Below, one piece after another: positions 1 through 8,913 of a stretch of DNA of 64,000 nucleotides. The DNA lies in contig NZ_JABSSM010000022.1 in NCBI RefSeq assembly GCF_013214165.1, positions 1 through 64,000 of the forward strand, read 5' to 3'. A model generated the notes under the pieces. It ran no database searches. It saw nothing but the letters and a program-made list of their open reading frames with translations, and was not told the DNA's origin. The DNA is from Shewanella sp. Its GTDB lineage: Bacteria; Pseudomonadota; Gammaproteobacteria; Enterobacterales; Shewanellaceae. Each line of letters begins with the position of its first letter. Position 1 is the stretch's first letter. The position numbers and the translations under genes are program-made.

Positions 1-149
1 AACGGCATCAGGAACTGTGAGCCCGTGGGCCCAGTAATGTTGAATCCAGATAAAGAGCCTGAAACGGATGTAAGAAATGTAGCGTAAAATTAAGTAAAGA
101 GTGCCAACTACCTTGAAAAACACCGAAACCTCAATCTAAGAGACCACTT

Positions 150-350
150 ATCTTGTAAATCAGCAGGTGTAGATGCGGCTGCGAGCTTCCAAAAAAAGGA
201 CTTTTTGGCAGAGCCCACAGGGACGTGTTCACGGCGTCTCGCAGAAGTATCTGCACAATCCTCGCCGGACAGGCGTTAGGTTACAATGAAGGGGGCGACC
301 TTCAAGCTACTACTCAAGAACGAAATAGCCAAATGAACCCCAAAAATGCA
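150..350 (+). repeat. Dispersed structured intergenic repeat, copy A
   Basis: This gene-free stretch (1-377) holds one copy of a repeat found five times in the window. Shared blocks are GTGTAGATGCGGCTGCGAGC, GAGCCCACAGGGACGTGTT, CGGCGTCTCGCAGAAG and TCGCCGGACAGGCG. The central hairpin here is CCAAAAA-AAGGAC-TTTTTGG at 189-208, so the stem differs from other copies but still pairs. The ends are approximate. Positions 1-149 show no recognisable gene. Confidence 0.75.
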
Positions 351-353
351 TTA

Positions 354-371
354 AGCCTTCATTTGAAGGCT
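354..371 (-). terminator. Probable terminator of the polyferredoxin gene
   Basis: AGCCTTC-ATTT-GAAGGCT forms a 7-bp stem with a 4-nt loop, seven bases past the stop codon of the minus-strand gene at 378. The following minus-strand sequence has a broken T run (TTAATGCATTTTTG), so it is a moderate rather than classical intrinsic terminator. Confidence 0.45.
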
Positions 372-377
372 AGTGAA

Positions 378-1592
378 TCAATGCCCAATTGAACCTAAGT
401 GCTGTATCAAGTAGATGCGATCTGCATCCAAGGTTTGGCTAGGCCAGAAGCCGCCCATATAAGCGCCTAATGGAATGAGGAACATAATGAGTAGCAGGAT
501 CACGGTTAATCCCCTTGCGGATAACTTAATCCCATTGCGGGTGCTGAAGTGGAGCGCTTCCTTCTTGGGGCAGGCCGATACGCAGCGCATACAGGCCTGA
601 CATTCGTCGGAACGAATATTCTTCTGAGTGTGGACTGAAATATTGGCCGGACAGGCGCGGGTACATTTGTCACAGTTCATTCCCTTAGACTCGATCAGGC
701 AGTGTTGTGTGCTTCTGCGTATCTTAAACGGGCTCAGGAAGCTGATTAAACCTAATAAGGCACCATAAGGGCAGATGTAGCGGCAGAAGCCCTGACGTCG
801 CCATGCTGCGAGCGCTAAGATGAAGGCAAAGCATGCGAGAGTGACCAGCCCCGGGGTGATGAAGAACAGGCCCATCTTGAGATCGGCTATCTTGTGGTAG
901 TTACCCTCCAGATAGTGCGGAATAGTCTGAGCCGGCATGCCTATGATGATGTAGAGCAATGCGGCTAACAGCAGATATTTGAGCATTCGAAGGGGCCAGT
1001 CTAGCCAGGCTGGTGGTAGCATCTCATTCTTAATGAAGCGTTTTCTCAGTTTATACAGGTATTCCCCTGCGAGTCCCAGGGGGCAAGCCCAACCACAGAA
1101 GGCGCGTTTGCATAGCAGTCCGGTCAGCAAGACCACGGCTAACATCACGGCCGCCGCTGGATGAGTCTGATCCCATAGGCCTAGAGTCAGTATGGCCTTG
1201 AGTTCTATGCCACCGGCGATGGGTAAGAAGGCATCGCCAACATCTGGCCTCATTAACCAAGGCGTGATGCCAGCTTTTAATAATGCCGTGTTTATCGCAA
1301 ATTGAACCCCGACTAACAGCATAGACAGTGCCAGTAGATGTTGAGTGGCATCTCGCAGGGTATTTATCCTCTGTTCACCTCTGGCTAGCTCAGGTTTAAA
1401 TTTAGTGAGCAGTAAGATTGAAGATGCTGCGATAGCACTCGCGAGCATCAAGGGCCAATACAGTGAGCTTATGCAGGCACCAACACCCAGAATGATAGTG
1501 GTCAAGGCTCCCGATTTTTTCCCACTCCAATAAAGTAAGCTGGCGCTATAGGCGAGTGCAAGCATTAAGGTTAATGATTCTACAAAGGTCAT
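378..1592 (-). CDS. 4Fe-4S polyferredoxin membrane protein, NapH/NosR C-terminal type
   Basis: Integral membrane iron-sulfur protein of 404 residues. Several hydrophobic segments alternate with two cysteine motifs of the 4Fe-4S binding 'Fer4_5' type, CKRAFCGWACPLG near residue 161 and CRYICPYG near 270. A C-terminal pair of ferredoxin motifs follows (CDKCTRACP near 307, CQACMRCVSACP near 331), then a last membrane segment. Proteins of this class pass electrons from the quinone pool to periplasmic or membrane reductases. No napF, nosR or other partner lies nearby, so the redox partner is unknown. CcoG-like and YccM-like proteins are alternatives. Monocistronic, minus strand. Confidence 0.85.
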   Translation of the reverse strand: MTFVESLTLMLALAYSASLLYWSGKKSGALTTIILGVGACISSLYWPLMLASAIAASSILLLTKFKPELARGEQRINTLRDATQHLLALSMLLVGVQFAINTALLKAGITPWLMRPDVGDAFLPIAGGIELKAILTLGLWDQTHPAAAVMLAVVLLTGLLCKRAFCGWACPLGLAGEYLYKLRKRFIKNEMLPPAWLDWPLRMLKYLLLAALLYIIIGMPAQTIPHYLEGNYHKIADLKMGLFFITPGLVTLACFAFILALAAWRRQGFCRYICPYGALLGLISFLSPFKIRRSTQHCLIESKGMNCDKCTRACPANISVHTQKNIRSDECQACMRCVSACPKKEALHFSTRNGIKLSARGLTVILLLIMFLIPLGAYMGGFWPSQTLDADRIYLIQHLGSIGH

Positions 1593-1807
1593 AATGATCT
1601 GATATGAGTGACAAGGTGTATCAATCAGAGGCTAGTGTAGAGGATTAGTTCTTTAGTGATCATGGGTTTGTGGAGCGGCTCATACTTCAAGGTTTACTAG
1701 GACTTCTTTTGGGGAGGTATATCACAAAGGTGTATGCGGGGAGTTTGTTTTACTTGTTTAAAACTATGAGTGCGCTAGGGAAGTGTAGGAAGCTTTCCGG
1801 GAACTAA

Positions 1808-1832
1808 CCGAGTCTTGTTCCATAAGACTCGG
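1808..1832 (-). terminator. Probable terminator of the DUF2959 gene
   Basis: CCGAGTCTT-N7-AAGACTCGG is a perfect 9-bp stem lying 20 bp past the stop of the minus-strand DUF2959 gene. The T tract is weak (GGTTAGTTCC), so it may act as a stabilising 3' hairpin. Confidence 0.5.
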
Positions 1833-1852
1833 ATCACGATAGCCGGGTATTA

Positions 1853-2500
1853 TTAATGGCCTTCCATGGCGGCAATAAATTTATTCGATGCCTCGATAGA
1901 TTTATTCATCTCCTTGATCAGCCCTGAAATATCGGTCTTCAGGCTGGAAAACTCACCCTTGATGGCTCCGATCGCTTGGGCATTCAAGTTATGCTTCAGA
2001 TAAAGCATATTGTCTTTCATTGCGGTTAACACAGGTGCCATCTTACTTTCGGCGCGCTTCATGGTACGAATTAGCTGCTCGTAGGAACGCTGAGTCTCAC
2101 GTAACTTACTCTCACTGCTACGGCGTAGGCTGGCCTTGCTTATTTCGCCTATTTCGGTTTGCCATTCATCGAACAGGGCATCGGCCACATCTTCCACTTT
2201 TTCGATGCGGTTGCTGACGTCATCGGCTGCATCTTGAGATGATTCATATTCATCCTTGGCCTTGTTGTAGGCTGTCTCCAGATCGCCACCATCGTGGTTA
2301 ATCAGGGCCTGCATCTCTTCGAGTGCCGAGCTAAATTGCTTCTGCGCCTCCTCTTGAGACTCTCTGGCATCCTCAACTCGGTCGACCATGATGTCACGCT
2401 TGTGATAACCTACTTTTTCCATTGCACCATAATAGGCGCTCTGGCAGCCTGTCAGGAGTAAGCTGGTGGCCACGATGGCAATTGCTAGGTATTGTTTCAT
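1853..2500 (-). CDS. DUF2959 family lipoprotein
   Basis: Predicted lipoprotein of 215 residues. The N-terminus has a signal peptide ending in a lipobox (LLLTGC, Cys19), and the rest is charged and heptad-rich, indicating long coiled-coil helices. The sequence after the lipobox (YYGAMEKVGYHKRDIMVDRV) is the conserved start of the DUF2959 family, whose function is not known. The family is common in marine gammaproteobacteria. It is probably anchored to an envelope membrane facing the periplasm. It stands apart from its neighbours, with its own terminator-like hairpin. Confidence 0.85.
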   Translation of the reverse strand: MKQYLAIAIVATSLLLTGCQSAYYGAMEKVGYHKRDIMVDRVEDARESQEEAQKQFSSALEEMQALINHDGGDLETAYNKAKDEYESSQDAADDVSNRIEKVEDVADALFDEWQTEIGEISKASLRRSSESKLRETQRSYEQLIRTMKRAESKMAPVLTAMKDNMLYLKHNLNAQAIGAIKGEFSSLKTDISGLIKEMNKSIEASNKFIAAMEGH

Positions 2501-2552
2501 TTGAGATTGTCCTTATCTGTGGGCGCCAACCGAAATGGCTTTGCTTGAACGC

Positions 2553-2774
2553 TTAGTTAGCTCTATATTTTGCGGCATCTATGATGCACCAAAGGTGGGC
2601 TATTGCGCCTATGATTGCAGGAAAGATCAGCCACCACATGGCATAACCGACTAGGGTAATGATGCAAAACAGCAATGCTGCTATGATTCTTCCTTGTACT
2701 AATTGCCCCAATCCTGGAAAGAAGAAGCTAGCGATAGCGGCAATTACGTTGCCTGCCGATCCTTGTTGTGACAT
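2553..2774 (-). CDS. Small two-helix membrane protein
   Basis: Seventy-three residues with two hydrophobic helices (about 10-27 and 30-60) around FFPGLGQLVQGRIIAALLFC. The PGLGQ motif is typical of small TM2-like/DUF5683-like membrane proteins. The C-terminus (CIIDAAKYRAN) is polar. No function can be assigned. The ATG at 2774 is preceded by an AAGGAAT ribosome-binding site, supporting translation. It lies 52 bp upstream of the DUF2959 lipoprotein gene on the same strand and could be cotranscribed with it. Confidence 0.75.
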   Translation of the reverse strand: MSQQGSAGNVIAAIASFFFPGLGQLVQGRIIAALLFCIITLVGYAMWWLIFPAIIGAIAHLWCIIDAAKYRAN

Positions 2775-2876
2775 CTATTTATTCCTTACACTTGTAAATA
2801 TTAGGTTATAAGCTTTATTGTACGAATATACGTATTTAATACCAAGTCTTCAAATCAACACAATCAAGAGAACGCA

Positions 2877-3893
2877 GTGATAAATAAGATAGATGCAACA
2901 CATTTTCGTACCTTGGGGCTAAGCATTTGGCATTTCATGGTACATCTAAAGCAGAGATTAGCGGAAGATCAGATCAATATACGTGCGGGGCACCTAGCCT
3001 ATGTCACCTTATTGTCCTTGGTACCTATGGTGGCCGTGACCATGTCTATGTTGTCAGCCTTTCCCGTGTTTAGCGAGATTAGGGGCCTGATAGAAAGCTT
3101 TGTCTATGATAACTTCCTGCCTGCTGCCGGAGACAGTGTTCAGGTCTATATCAATGAATTTGTCGACAATGCTTCCAAGGGGACCGCAGTGGGTATTGCG
3201 GCCTTGATGGTCGTAGCTATCATGCTGATATCTAACATAGATAAGTCCCTCAACAGTATTTGGCGCACCACGGAGAAACGCTCCATAGTGGTGTCATTTT
3301 CCATGTATTGGATGGTGTTGACCCTTGGCCCTGTATTGATGGGGGCAAGCCTGGTGGCAACCTCCTATGTGGTGTCACTCAAGCTATTCAGTGGTGCAGA
3401 TATCTCGGGATTTGTGCCCTTATTAGTTGAGCGTTTACCGCTGTTTTTCTCGGTCGCCACCTTCCTGCTCATCTATATGGTTGTGCCCAATATTAAGGTT
3501 AAATTTTTTCACGCCCTGTTAGGGGCGATTGCGGCGGCACTATTGTTTGAGTTTGGCAAGAAAGGTTTCGCCTTCTATCTGACTGAATTTCCAAGCTACG
3601 AGGCGATATATGGTGCCCTGGCCGTGATCCCCATCTTGTTTGTTTGGGTGTATCTCTCCTGGATTATCGTCTTGATTGGCGCTGAAATAACGGCGGCCTT
3701 GCCGGAATATCTTGATCATAAATTGCCTGCGTCTTCTGAGTCGTCATCGGATACTGCATCAGCTAAAGATACGATAAAGACCAGCATCTCCTATACCAAC
3801 CATATCTTAGAAGTTAGGCCTGAGAAGAAGAACAAACAAAAAATTGCAGATAAAGCAGCAGAGATATCAACAGAGAAAGTGACCAAACTATGA
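2877..3893 (+). CDS. yihY: YihY/BrkB family inner-membrane protein
   Basis: Multispanning inner-membrane protein of 338 residues with about six helices. The family hallmark [20 protein letters not shown] is near residue 35, and [27 protein letters not shown] lies in the last helices. A basic, hydrophilic tail of about 60 residues follows and is probably cytoplasmic. YihY was once annotated as ribonuclease BN, which is now known to be wrong; its transport or envelope role is unclear. The start is GTG at 2877 with a GAGA-type site just upstream. The stop overlaps the start of pip by 4 bp (ATGA), so translation is coupled. Confidence 0.9.
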   Translation: MINKIDATHFRTLGLSIWHFMVHLKQRLAEDQINIRAGHLAYVTLLSLVPMVAVTMSMLSAFPVFSEIRGLIESFVYDNFLPAAGDSVQVYINEFVDNASKGTAVGIAALMVVAIMLISNIDKSLNSIWRTTEKRSIVVSFSMYWMVLTLGPVLMGASLVATSYVVSLKLFSGADISGFVPLLVERLPLFFSVATFLLIYMVVPNIKVKFFHALLGAIAAALLFEFGKKGFAFYLTEFPSYEAIYGALAVIPILFVWVYLSWIIVLIGAEITAALPEYLDHKLPASSESSSDTASAKDTIKTSISYTNHILEVRPEKKNKQKIADKAAEISTEKVTKL

Positions 3894-4834
3894 CGTCATT
3901 GCCCACATTTATTCGCCGAGACTGGCTAGATGTGGGTGATGGTCATCAGCTTCACTTGGCGCAATACGGCGATCCAACGGGGGTCCCCGTGCTATATCTT
4001 CATGGTGGGCCTGGGGCGGGTTGTATGAGTGAGGAATTAGCCCTGTTTGACGCTGAAAACTGTCATGTGTTGATGTTAGATCAGCGGGGAGCCGGTCGTT
4101 CTCAGCCTCTGGGTGAGATAGATAAAAATAATCTATTAGCCTTGCTTAACGATCTGGAAAAAGTACGCCTATGGCTAGGCATTCCGGCCTGGTGTTTAGT
4201 CGGGGGCTCCTTCGGTGCCACCTTAGGCATGCTCTATAGTGGTTTATATCCTGAAAAAGTGCTGTCTCAGGTATATTGGGGGCTGTTTATTCCCAGTGAA
4301 AATGGCATAAATTGGCTGTATTCGAATAAGGGCGCAGCCAACTTGTTCGCTGATGAGTACTCGGCATTTACAGCTCTTGCGCCTCTTTGTTCCAATGTAG
4401 AGCAGTTATTTGCAACATATCGGCTTGGACTCAAGCATATTGATACCGATACGCGTCATCAATATATCCGTTCTTGGCTAGCCTGGGAGTCGGCGCTTGC
4501 TATGCCTGCTAATGAACAGTCAAGCTTGGATGCCTTTATGAGTAAAAGTTTAGCCGCAATAGAGCTCCATTATGCGAGTCATCAATATTTTGGAGCTTAT
4601 GCATTAATGCGAGCAATATCGGCACAAATTCAGGCGCCAAGCCTCATACTACAGGGGGAGATGGATTGGGTCTGCCCCACTCAAATAGTCGAAAAATTCT
4701 TAGCTCAATTTGGCTGTGACAGCATAAGTTACTCTGTGATTAAAAGTGGGTATCATGGATTAGCCGATGATAAGATGTTTCGGGAAGTCGTCTATGCCAT
4801 ACGGGAAATGGCAAACAATATGAAGGAAGTATAG
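3890..4834 (+). CDS. pip: Proline iminopeptidase (alpha/beta hydrolase, S33)
   Basis: Enzyme of 314 residues expected to release N-terminal proline from peptides in the cytoplasm. The oxyanion-hole motif LHGGPGAG is near residue 38. The nucleophile elbow is GGSFG near 107, and the acid and histidine of the triad are likely in QGEMDWVCP and KSGYHGLAD. Length agrees with the S33 proline iminopeptidase family. It overlaps yihY by 4 bp and is 4 bp from the next lipoprotein gene, so all three appear to be one operon. The exact substrate is not proven by sequence; other prolyl aminopeptidases share these motifs. Confidence 0.88.
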   Translation: MTSLPTFIRRDWLDVGDGHQLHLAQYGDPTGVPVLYLHGGPGAGCMSEELALFDAENCHVLMLDQRGAGRSQPLGEIDKNNLLALLNDLEKVRLWLGIPAWCLVGGSFGATLGMLYSGLYPEKVLSQVYWGLFIPSENGINWLYSNKGAANLFADEYSAFTALAPLCSNVEQLFATYRLGLKHIDTDTRHQYIRSWLAWESALAMPANEQSSLDAFMSKSLAAIELHYASHQYFGAYALMRAISAQIQAPSLILQGEMDWVCPTQIVEKFLAQFGCDSISYSVIKSGYHGLADDKMFREVVYAIREMANNMKEV

Positions 4835-4838
4835 ATAA

Positions 4839-5411
4839 ATGAAAAAATTGATTATCGCTGGCTTGGCCATCACATTGGGTGCCTGTGCGGCGACGGAATC
4901 TAGCGATGGGGCTCCAACGAGTGCCGTGCTGGCACCGGAGAGAGTCACACTAGGTGGCATGACGAATGATGAGGCGACTAAAATCTTATTCGAGGCATTG
5001 ATCCATAAAAATTATTTGGCGACTATGGCGGGCCCCAACAGGATTGCCCTGCAGTTCGATGATACTCAGTTCTTGTTGCAGCCAAGTATTAATCCAGATG
5101 GCATAGATCGCATCATGATGAATCGATTCTACGCGGTTCATCCAAAACTGCGTGGCAGTAAAGACTTGCTCATCTTAGTCGGTACCCTCAACCATAAGCT
5201 TAATTTCGCTAAATTTACCCTCAGAGAAAATGGCGCAGTTATCCAGGTGCAAGGGGCCGCAACGTTCGTTAACACCATAGAGCTGGAAGAGATCAGACGC
5301 TTCATGTTGTGGACCGACGAAGGTCTGCGTCAGGTCGCTAATTCAATGCCCAAAGGCTCGGAGCAGCTAATCAAGCCTATTCCGGTAATGCAGCAGTCGC
5401 AGTCTTTGTGA
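4839..5411 (+). CDS. Predicted lipoprotein of unknown function
   Basis: Protein of 190 residues with a short signal peptide and lipobox (ITLGAC, Cys15), hence a probable lipoprotein. The mature part is mixed alpha/beta with no motif I recognise. It begins 4 bp after pip ends and is probably cotranscribed with yihY and pip. A CCTAGGA...TCCTAGG hairpin just after the stop (around 5420-5452) may end the transcript. The following dtd remnant starts 63 bp later. Confidence 0.7.
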   Translation: MKKLIIAGLAITLGACAATESSDGAPTSAVLAPERVTLGGMTNDEATKILFEALIHKNYLATMAGPNRIALQFDDTQFLLQPSINPDGIDRIMMNRFYAVHPKLRGSKDLLILVGTLNHKLNFAKFTLRENGAVIQVQGAATFVNTIELEEIRRFMLWTDEGLRQVANSMPKGSEQLIKPIPVMQQSQSL

Positions 5412-5474
5412 CCAAAAGTTCCTAGGAGCTAGATTTTAGTTCCTAGGCCCTTCTAAATAAGAGTAAATTGCAAC

Positions 5475-5669
5475 GTGATAGCCCTCAGCGTGTTAAACAG
5501 GCCGAGTTTCTCCGGGGCGGGTACGCCGGAGCAGGCAAGAGTGTTGTATGAAGAGTTTATTGCATTCTGTCAGTCTAAAGGGGTGACAACTCAGACTGGT
5601 GAGTTTGCTGCCGACATGCAGGTGAGCCTGGTCAATGATGGTCCTGTTACCTTTAACCTCACCGTATAG
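5475..5669 (+). pseudogene. dtd: D-aminoacyl-tRNA deacylase (dtd) reduced by internal deletion
   Basis: The reading frame is open for 64 codons but is not a whole Dtd, which is about 145 residues. The first codons (GTGATAGCCCTC, MIAL) match the Dtd start. The next bases AGCGTGTTAAACAGGCC fit codons for QRVKQA in another frame. Then [12 protein letters not shown] to [11 protein letters not shown] is the normal C-terminal half. About 80 codons including the SQFTL motif are missing, and a small 4-nt loss lies near the start. Dtd hydrolyses D-amino acids from tRNA, and its catalytic site needs both the lost SQ-T motif and the retained GP motif. The product is therefore probably inactive. The position after pip is the normal place for dtd in Shewanella. 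Confidence 0.8.
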
Positions 5670-5799
5670 GCTAGGCCTTGATGGCTAATTCGGAGCCATG
5701 TGCTGAGGTGCTGATCAGCAATACTCAGATAAGCTGGAAAACATAGACAGCTTCTTGTCTGAGCCGGGTAAATCAGGCTAACTCAGATATCTCAGTTGT

Positions 5800-6393
5800 T
5801 TATTTCAGCCAACCTGTGACGCTATATCTGACCATATTATTCTCTACCACTTCATGTTCTATGAGATGGCTTTTAAAGATAACTGTGTTACCAAAAATAG
5901 GCTGCACCTCGATGACCTTATCCTCGAGATGCAGCTTTAGCTCGCCACCATCTCCGTATTGCCAGGTGTCATTTAAGTAGGTGATAAAAGAAAACTTACG
6001 CTTGGCGTCATTCTTGAAACGATCGACATGCTTCTGGTAAAAGGTGCCTCGTTCATAACAGGCATAATGAAACTCAAAGTCTGAGATCCCGGTGAAGCAG
6101 GCTCGATTCAGGTAGGTAGAGAAGGCCAGTACGGCTCGATAGTAGGCTTGTTCGCAGGGGACTCTGGAATCCTTGTCGATCCAGGAAATTTTATCCGAGC
6201 GGATAAGATCATTGATTGTTCTGTTGGCACCATTGCCGATCTCGGCTCGTTGCAACGCTTCTCCAGCGTGCTTCTTGATGAGTTCAGCTCTCAAGTCGAA
6301 TAATATCTCAGATTCGATCAGGCCATCGACCACCACATAGTCCCTATTAGCTAGTTCATCTATGATGTGCTCGTAAGTTGCAACTGGAGTCAT
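5800..6393 (-). CDS. 2-oxoglutarate/Fe(II)-dependent oxygenase
   Basis: Protein of 197 residues with the double-stranded beta-helix iron ligands of the prolyl-4-hydroxylase/SM-20 group. HVD (in YQKHVDRF, near residue 117) and a later His (HLIEHEVV) can bind iron, and Arg in MVRYSVTGW near the C-terminus can bind 2-oxoglutarate. The family hydroxylates protein or small-molecule substrates. It follows the APE operon by 53 bp on the same strand and could be read through from it, but it is not a known APE gene. The substrate is unknown. Confidence 0.8.
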   Translation of the reverse strand: MTPVATYEHIIDELANRDYVVVDGLIESEILFDLRAELIKKHAGEALQRAEIGNGANRTINDLIRSDKISWIDKDSRVPCEQAYYRAVLAFSTYLNRACFTGISDFEFHYACYERGTFYQKHVDRFKNDAKRKFSFITYLNDTWQYGDGGELKLHLEDKVIEVQPIFGNTVIFKSHLIEHEVVENNMVRYSVTGWLK

Positions 6394-6446
6394 ATTTTCT
6401 CTTTTAAAATAATGTTCGATAATAATCTGCTGATTAGATCGCTTAC

Positions 6447-7682
6447 CTAGTTGTCATTCCATCGTTTAAATATCAGTGAGGTGTTGATCCCACCGAAGGC
6501 GAAGTTGTTACTCATCACATGATCTGTGTCGATATGGCGAATGTCATCGCGGATATAATCTAACTCGCCGCAGGCGGGATCGATCTCGGTCAGGTTGAGT
6601 GTGGGCGCGAACCAGCCTTCATTCATCATCTCTATGCTGACCCAAGCTTCTAGTGCACCACAGGCACCTAAGGTGTGACCCGTGTAGCTCTTAAGAGAAG
6701 AGATTGGCATGTTAGGGCCAAATACTGAGCTGGTGGCTTGAGTCTCGGCGATATCGCCTCTGTCTGTCGCGGTGCCATGGGCGTTGACATAGCCGATGGC
6801 ATCGGGCGCTAATTGGGCATCTTTCAATGCATGTCTGATGGCGATTGCCATGGTGGTCGCATTGGGCTGAGTCACATGCACGCCATCAGAGTTAGTGCCA
6901 AAGCCGACGATCTCGGCATATATCTTAGCACCTCTAGAGCGAGCATGTTCCAGCTCCTCGAGCACTAAGGTGCAGGCACCTTCACCGATCACCAGACCGT
7001 CCCGATTCTTATCGAAGGGGCTGGGAGTCAGTTTAGGGGTGTCATTTTTGGTGCTGGTGGCAAATAGAGTATCGAAGACCACGGCTTCGGTGGGGCATAG
7101 CTCCTCGCCGCCGCCGGCAAGCATCAGGTCTTGCTGACCATATTTTATCGCTTCATAGGCGTAACCTATCCCCTGACTCCCCGAGGTGCAGGCGCTGCTG
7201 GTGGTGTGCACCCGGCCCTTGAGACCGAAGAAGACACCCACGTTGACAGCTGTGGTGTGGGCCATCATGCGAATATAGCTGGTGGCGGTGATGCCTGACA
7301 TGTCGCCATTCTTGAGCATGTCGCCGAAGGCTATGAGGGGATCGGTACTGCCTGTAGATGAGCCATAGGCTATGCCCATGGCACCGGAACTGACAACCGG
7401 ATCATCGAGTAAGTTTGCATCTATAAGGGCGAGTTCACTGGCTCTGGTCGCCATTAAAGAGACTCGTCCCATGGAGCGTACCTTTTTACGCGAGTAGTGT
7501 GCTGGCTTGTCGAAATCGGTTACCGGGGCTGCTAGGCGGGTGTTGAGACCTGCATATCTGTCCCATTCATCGAAGCGAACCACGCAGTTTTTCTGCGCTT
7601 TTAAATTTCTGGCGATAGTCGGCCAGTCTTGGCCTAGGCTGGATATGCCCCCGATGCCGGTGATCACTACACGTCTGGACAT
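6447..7682 (-). CDS. apeR: APE beta-ketoacyl-ACP synthase ApeR
   Basis: FabF-type ketosynthase of 411 residues, the last gene of the APE operon. The catalytic triad is visible: Cys in TTSSACTSGSQG, His in NAHGTATDRGD and His in YTGHTLGACG. In characterised APE systems ApeR is a second ketosynthase acting with the ApeO-ApeC pair during polyene elongation on carrier proteins. Its start overlaps the stop of apeQ by one base (TAATG-type coupling). Symbol by position and family. Confidence 0.9.
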   Translation of the reverse strand: MSRRVVITGIGGISSLGQDWPTIARNLKAQKNCVVRFDEWDRYAGLNTRLAAPVTDFDKPAHYSRKKVRSMGRVSLMATRASELALIDANLLDDPVVSSGAMGIAYGSSTGSTDPLIAFGDMLKNGDMSGITATSYIRMMAHTTAVNVGVFFGLKGRVHTTSSACTSGSQGIGYAYEAIKYGQQDLMLAGGGEELCPTEAVVFDTLFATSTKNDTPKLTPSPFDKNRDGLVIGEGACTLVLEELEHARSRGAKIYAEIVGFGTNSDGVHVTQPNATTMAIAIRHALKDAQLAPDAIGYVNAHGTATDRGDIAETQATSSVFGPNMPISSLKSYTGHTLGACGALEAWVSIEMMNEGWFAPTLNLTEIDPACGELDYIRDDIRHIDTDHVMSNNFAFGGINTSLIFKRWNDN

Positions 7683-8416
7683 TAGATCATGCCTCCGTTG
7701 ACCGAGATAACTTGCCTGGTGATGTAAGCTGCATCTTCAGACATCAAAAACTTAGCGAGTCCCGCAATTTCAGCGGGTTTACCCATGCGCCGCATAGGCA
7801 CGATATCCTTGATCATATCTTTGGGGAAATCTGCCACCATATCTGTCTCTATAAGCCCTGGAGCGATGCAGTTTACGGTGATCTTACGTTTTGCCAGCTC
7901 AAGAGACAGGGCCTTAGTCGCGCCTATGATGCCCGCTTTTGAGGCGCTGTAATTGACCTGACCTCTGTTACCTGCGATACCCGATACTGATGCCATGGTG
8001 ATGATGCGGCCGCCTTTGCGGGTCTGGATCATCGGCATTATGGTGGGATGGATCACATTGTAGAAACCATCTAGGTTGGTATGTACCACCTTGTCCCATT
8101 CATTTTCTGTCATGGCGGGAAATGCGGTATCGCAATTGATCCCCGCATTGAGTATCACGCCATAATAGGCGCCATGCTGCTCGATATCGGCTGTGATGGC
8201 GGCCTTGACTCGCTCTCGATGGGCGATATCAAACTGCAGGCAAGACACCGAGACACCCAGGGCAATAAGCTCGCGCTTAGTCTGTTCGGCCGCGTCGACA
8301 TTGCTGTGAAAATGCAGGGCGATATCGAATCCAGCCTCCGCCAGCTGTAAGGCGATGGCTTTCCCTATGCCGCGGCTAGAACCTGTGATCAGTACTCTTC
8401 TCTTTTCGGTGTTCAT
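7682..8416 (-). CDS. apeQ: APE 3-ketoacyl-ACP reductase ApeQ (FabG-like)
   Basis: Short-chain dehydrogenase of 244 residues. The NAD(P)H-binding TGSSRGIG is at residues 11-18, NAG lies in ILNAGINCD, and the catalytic Ser and YxxxK are in SVSG...YSASK. It reduces the beta-keto group after each extension step of polyene synthesis. It overlaps apeP by 4 bp and apeR by 1 bp. Length and motifs match FabG; its placement between apeP and apeR makes the pigment role more likely than housekeeping fatty-acid synthesis. Confidence 0.92.
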   Translation of the reverse strand: MNTEKRRVLITGSSRGIGKAIALQLAEAGFDIALHFHSNVDAAEQTKRELIALGVSVSCLQFDIAHRERVKAAITADIEQHGAYYGVILNAGINCDTAFPAMTENEWDKVVHTNLDGFYNVIHPTIMPMIQTRKGGRIITMASVSGIAGNRGQVNYSASKAGIIGATKALSLELAKRKITVNCIAPGLIETDMVADFPKDMIKDIVPMRRMGKPAEIAGLAKFLMSEDAAYITRQVISVNGGMI

Positions 8417-8913
8417 TTTTGCTCTTCCTGCTTGCTGTCAGAGATATAGGTTTCGATATCCTGAGGCTGAAATACATTCACGTTCGCCGCTGCGACTAAG
8501 GTTTGTTGATGAAATATCTGGCAATCGAATACCGCCAGCCCTGACTCTTCCTGGTAGAGCCTGGTGACCCGAGTCTGATAACTTTCCCCCAGCCGATAGT
8601 CGGGTATGTGCATCTGCAGCTTACGTGTGCCAAGCAAGAAACCGACGCGGATAATATCGCCACGGGATCTGGCTTCCACACCCGCGAGGGCGGCAATGCT
8701 CTGAGCCATATACTCGATACCCACGTAATTGGGCACGCCGTTAAGCTCTGCATCGAAATAGGGGCTGAGTTCGCCGATATCTACCTGGGTCAACAGGCTG
8801 TCAGTTTCATAGCTGATGAGGCGGTCGATCAAGATCATAGGATCTCTATGGGGGATCACATCTGCAATCGCCATCTGCGATAGTACATGGGCTGACATCT
8901 GTTGTGGACTCAT
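8413..8913 (-). CDS. apeP: APE hotdog-fold dehydratase ApeP
   Basis: Protein of 166 residues of the 3-hydroxyacyl-ACP dehydratase (hotdog) type, with PHRDPMILIDRL near residue 22 and a YVGIEYMAQSIAALAG helix. In studied APE systems ApeP pairs with the smaller dehydratase ApeI to remove water and create the conjugated double bonds. It overlaps apeO by 1 bp and apeQ by 4 bp. Confidence 0.88.
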   Translation of the reverse strand: MSPQQMSAHVLSQMAIADVIPHRDPMILIDRLISYETDSLLTQVDIGELSPYFDAELNGVPNYVGIEYMAQSIAALAGVEARSRGDIIRVGFLLGTRKLQMHIPDYRLGESYQTRVTRLYQEESGLAVFDCQIFHQQTLVAAANVNVFQPQDIETYISDSKQEEQK

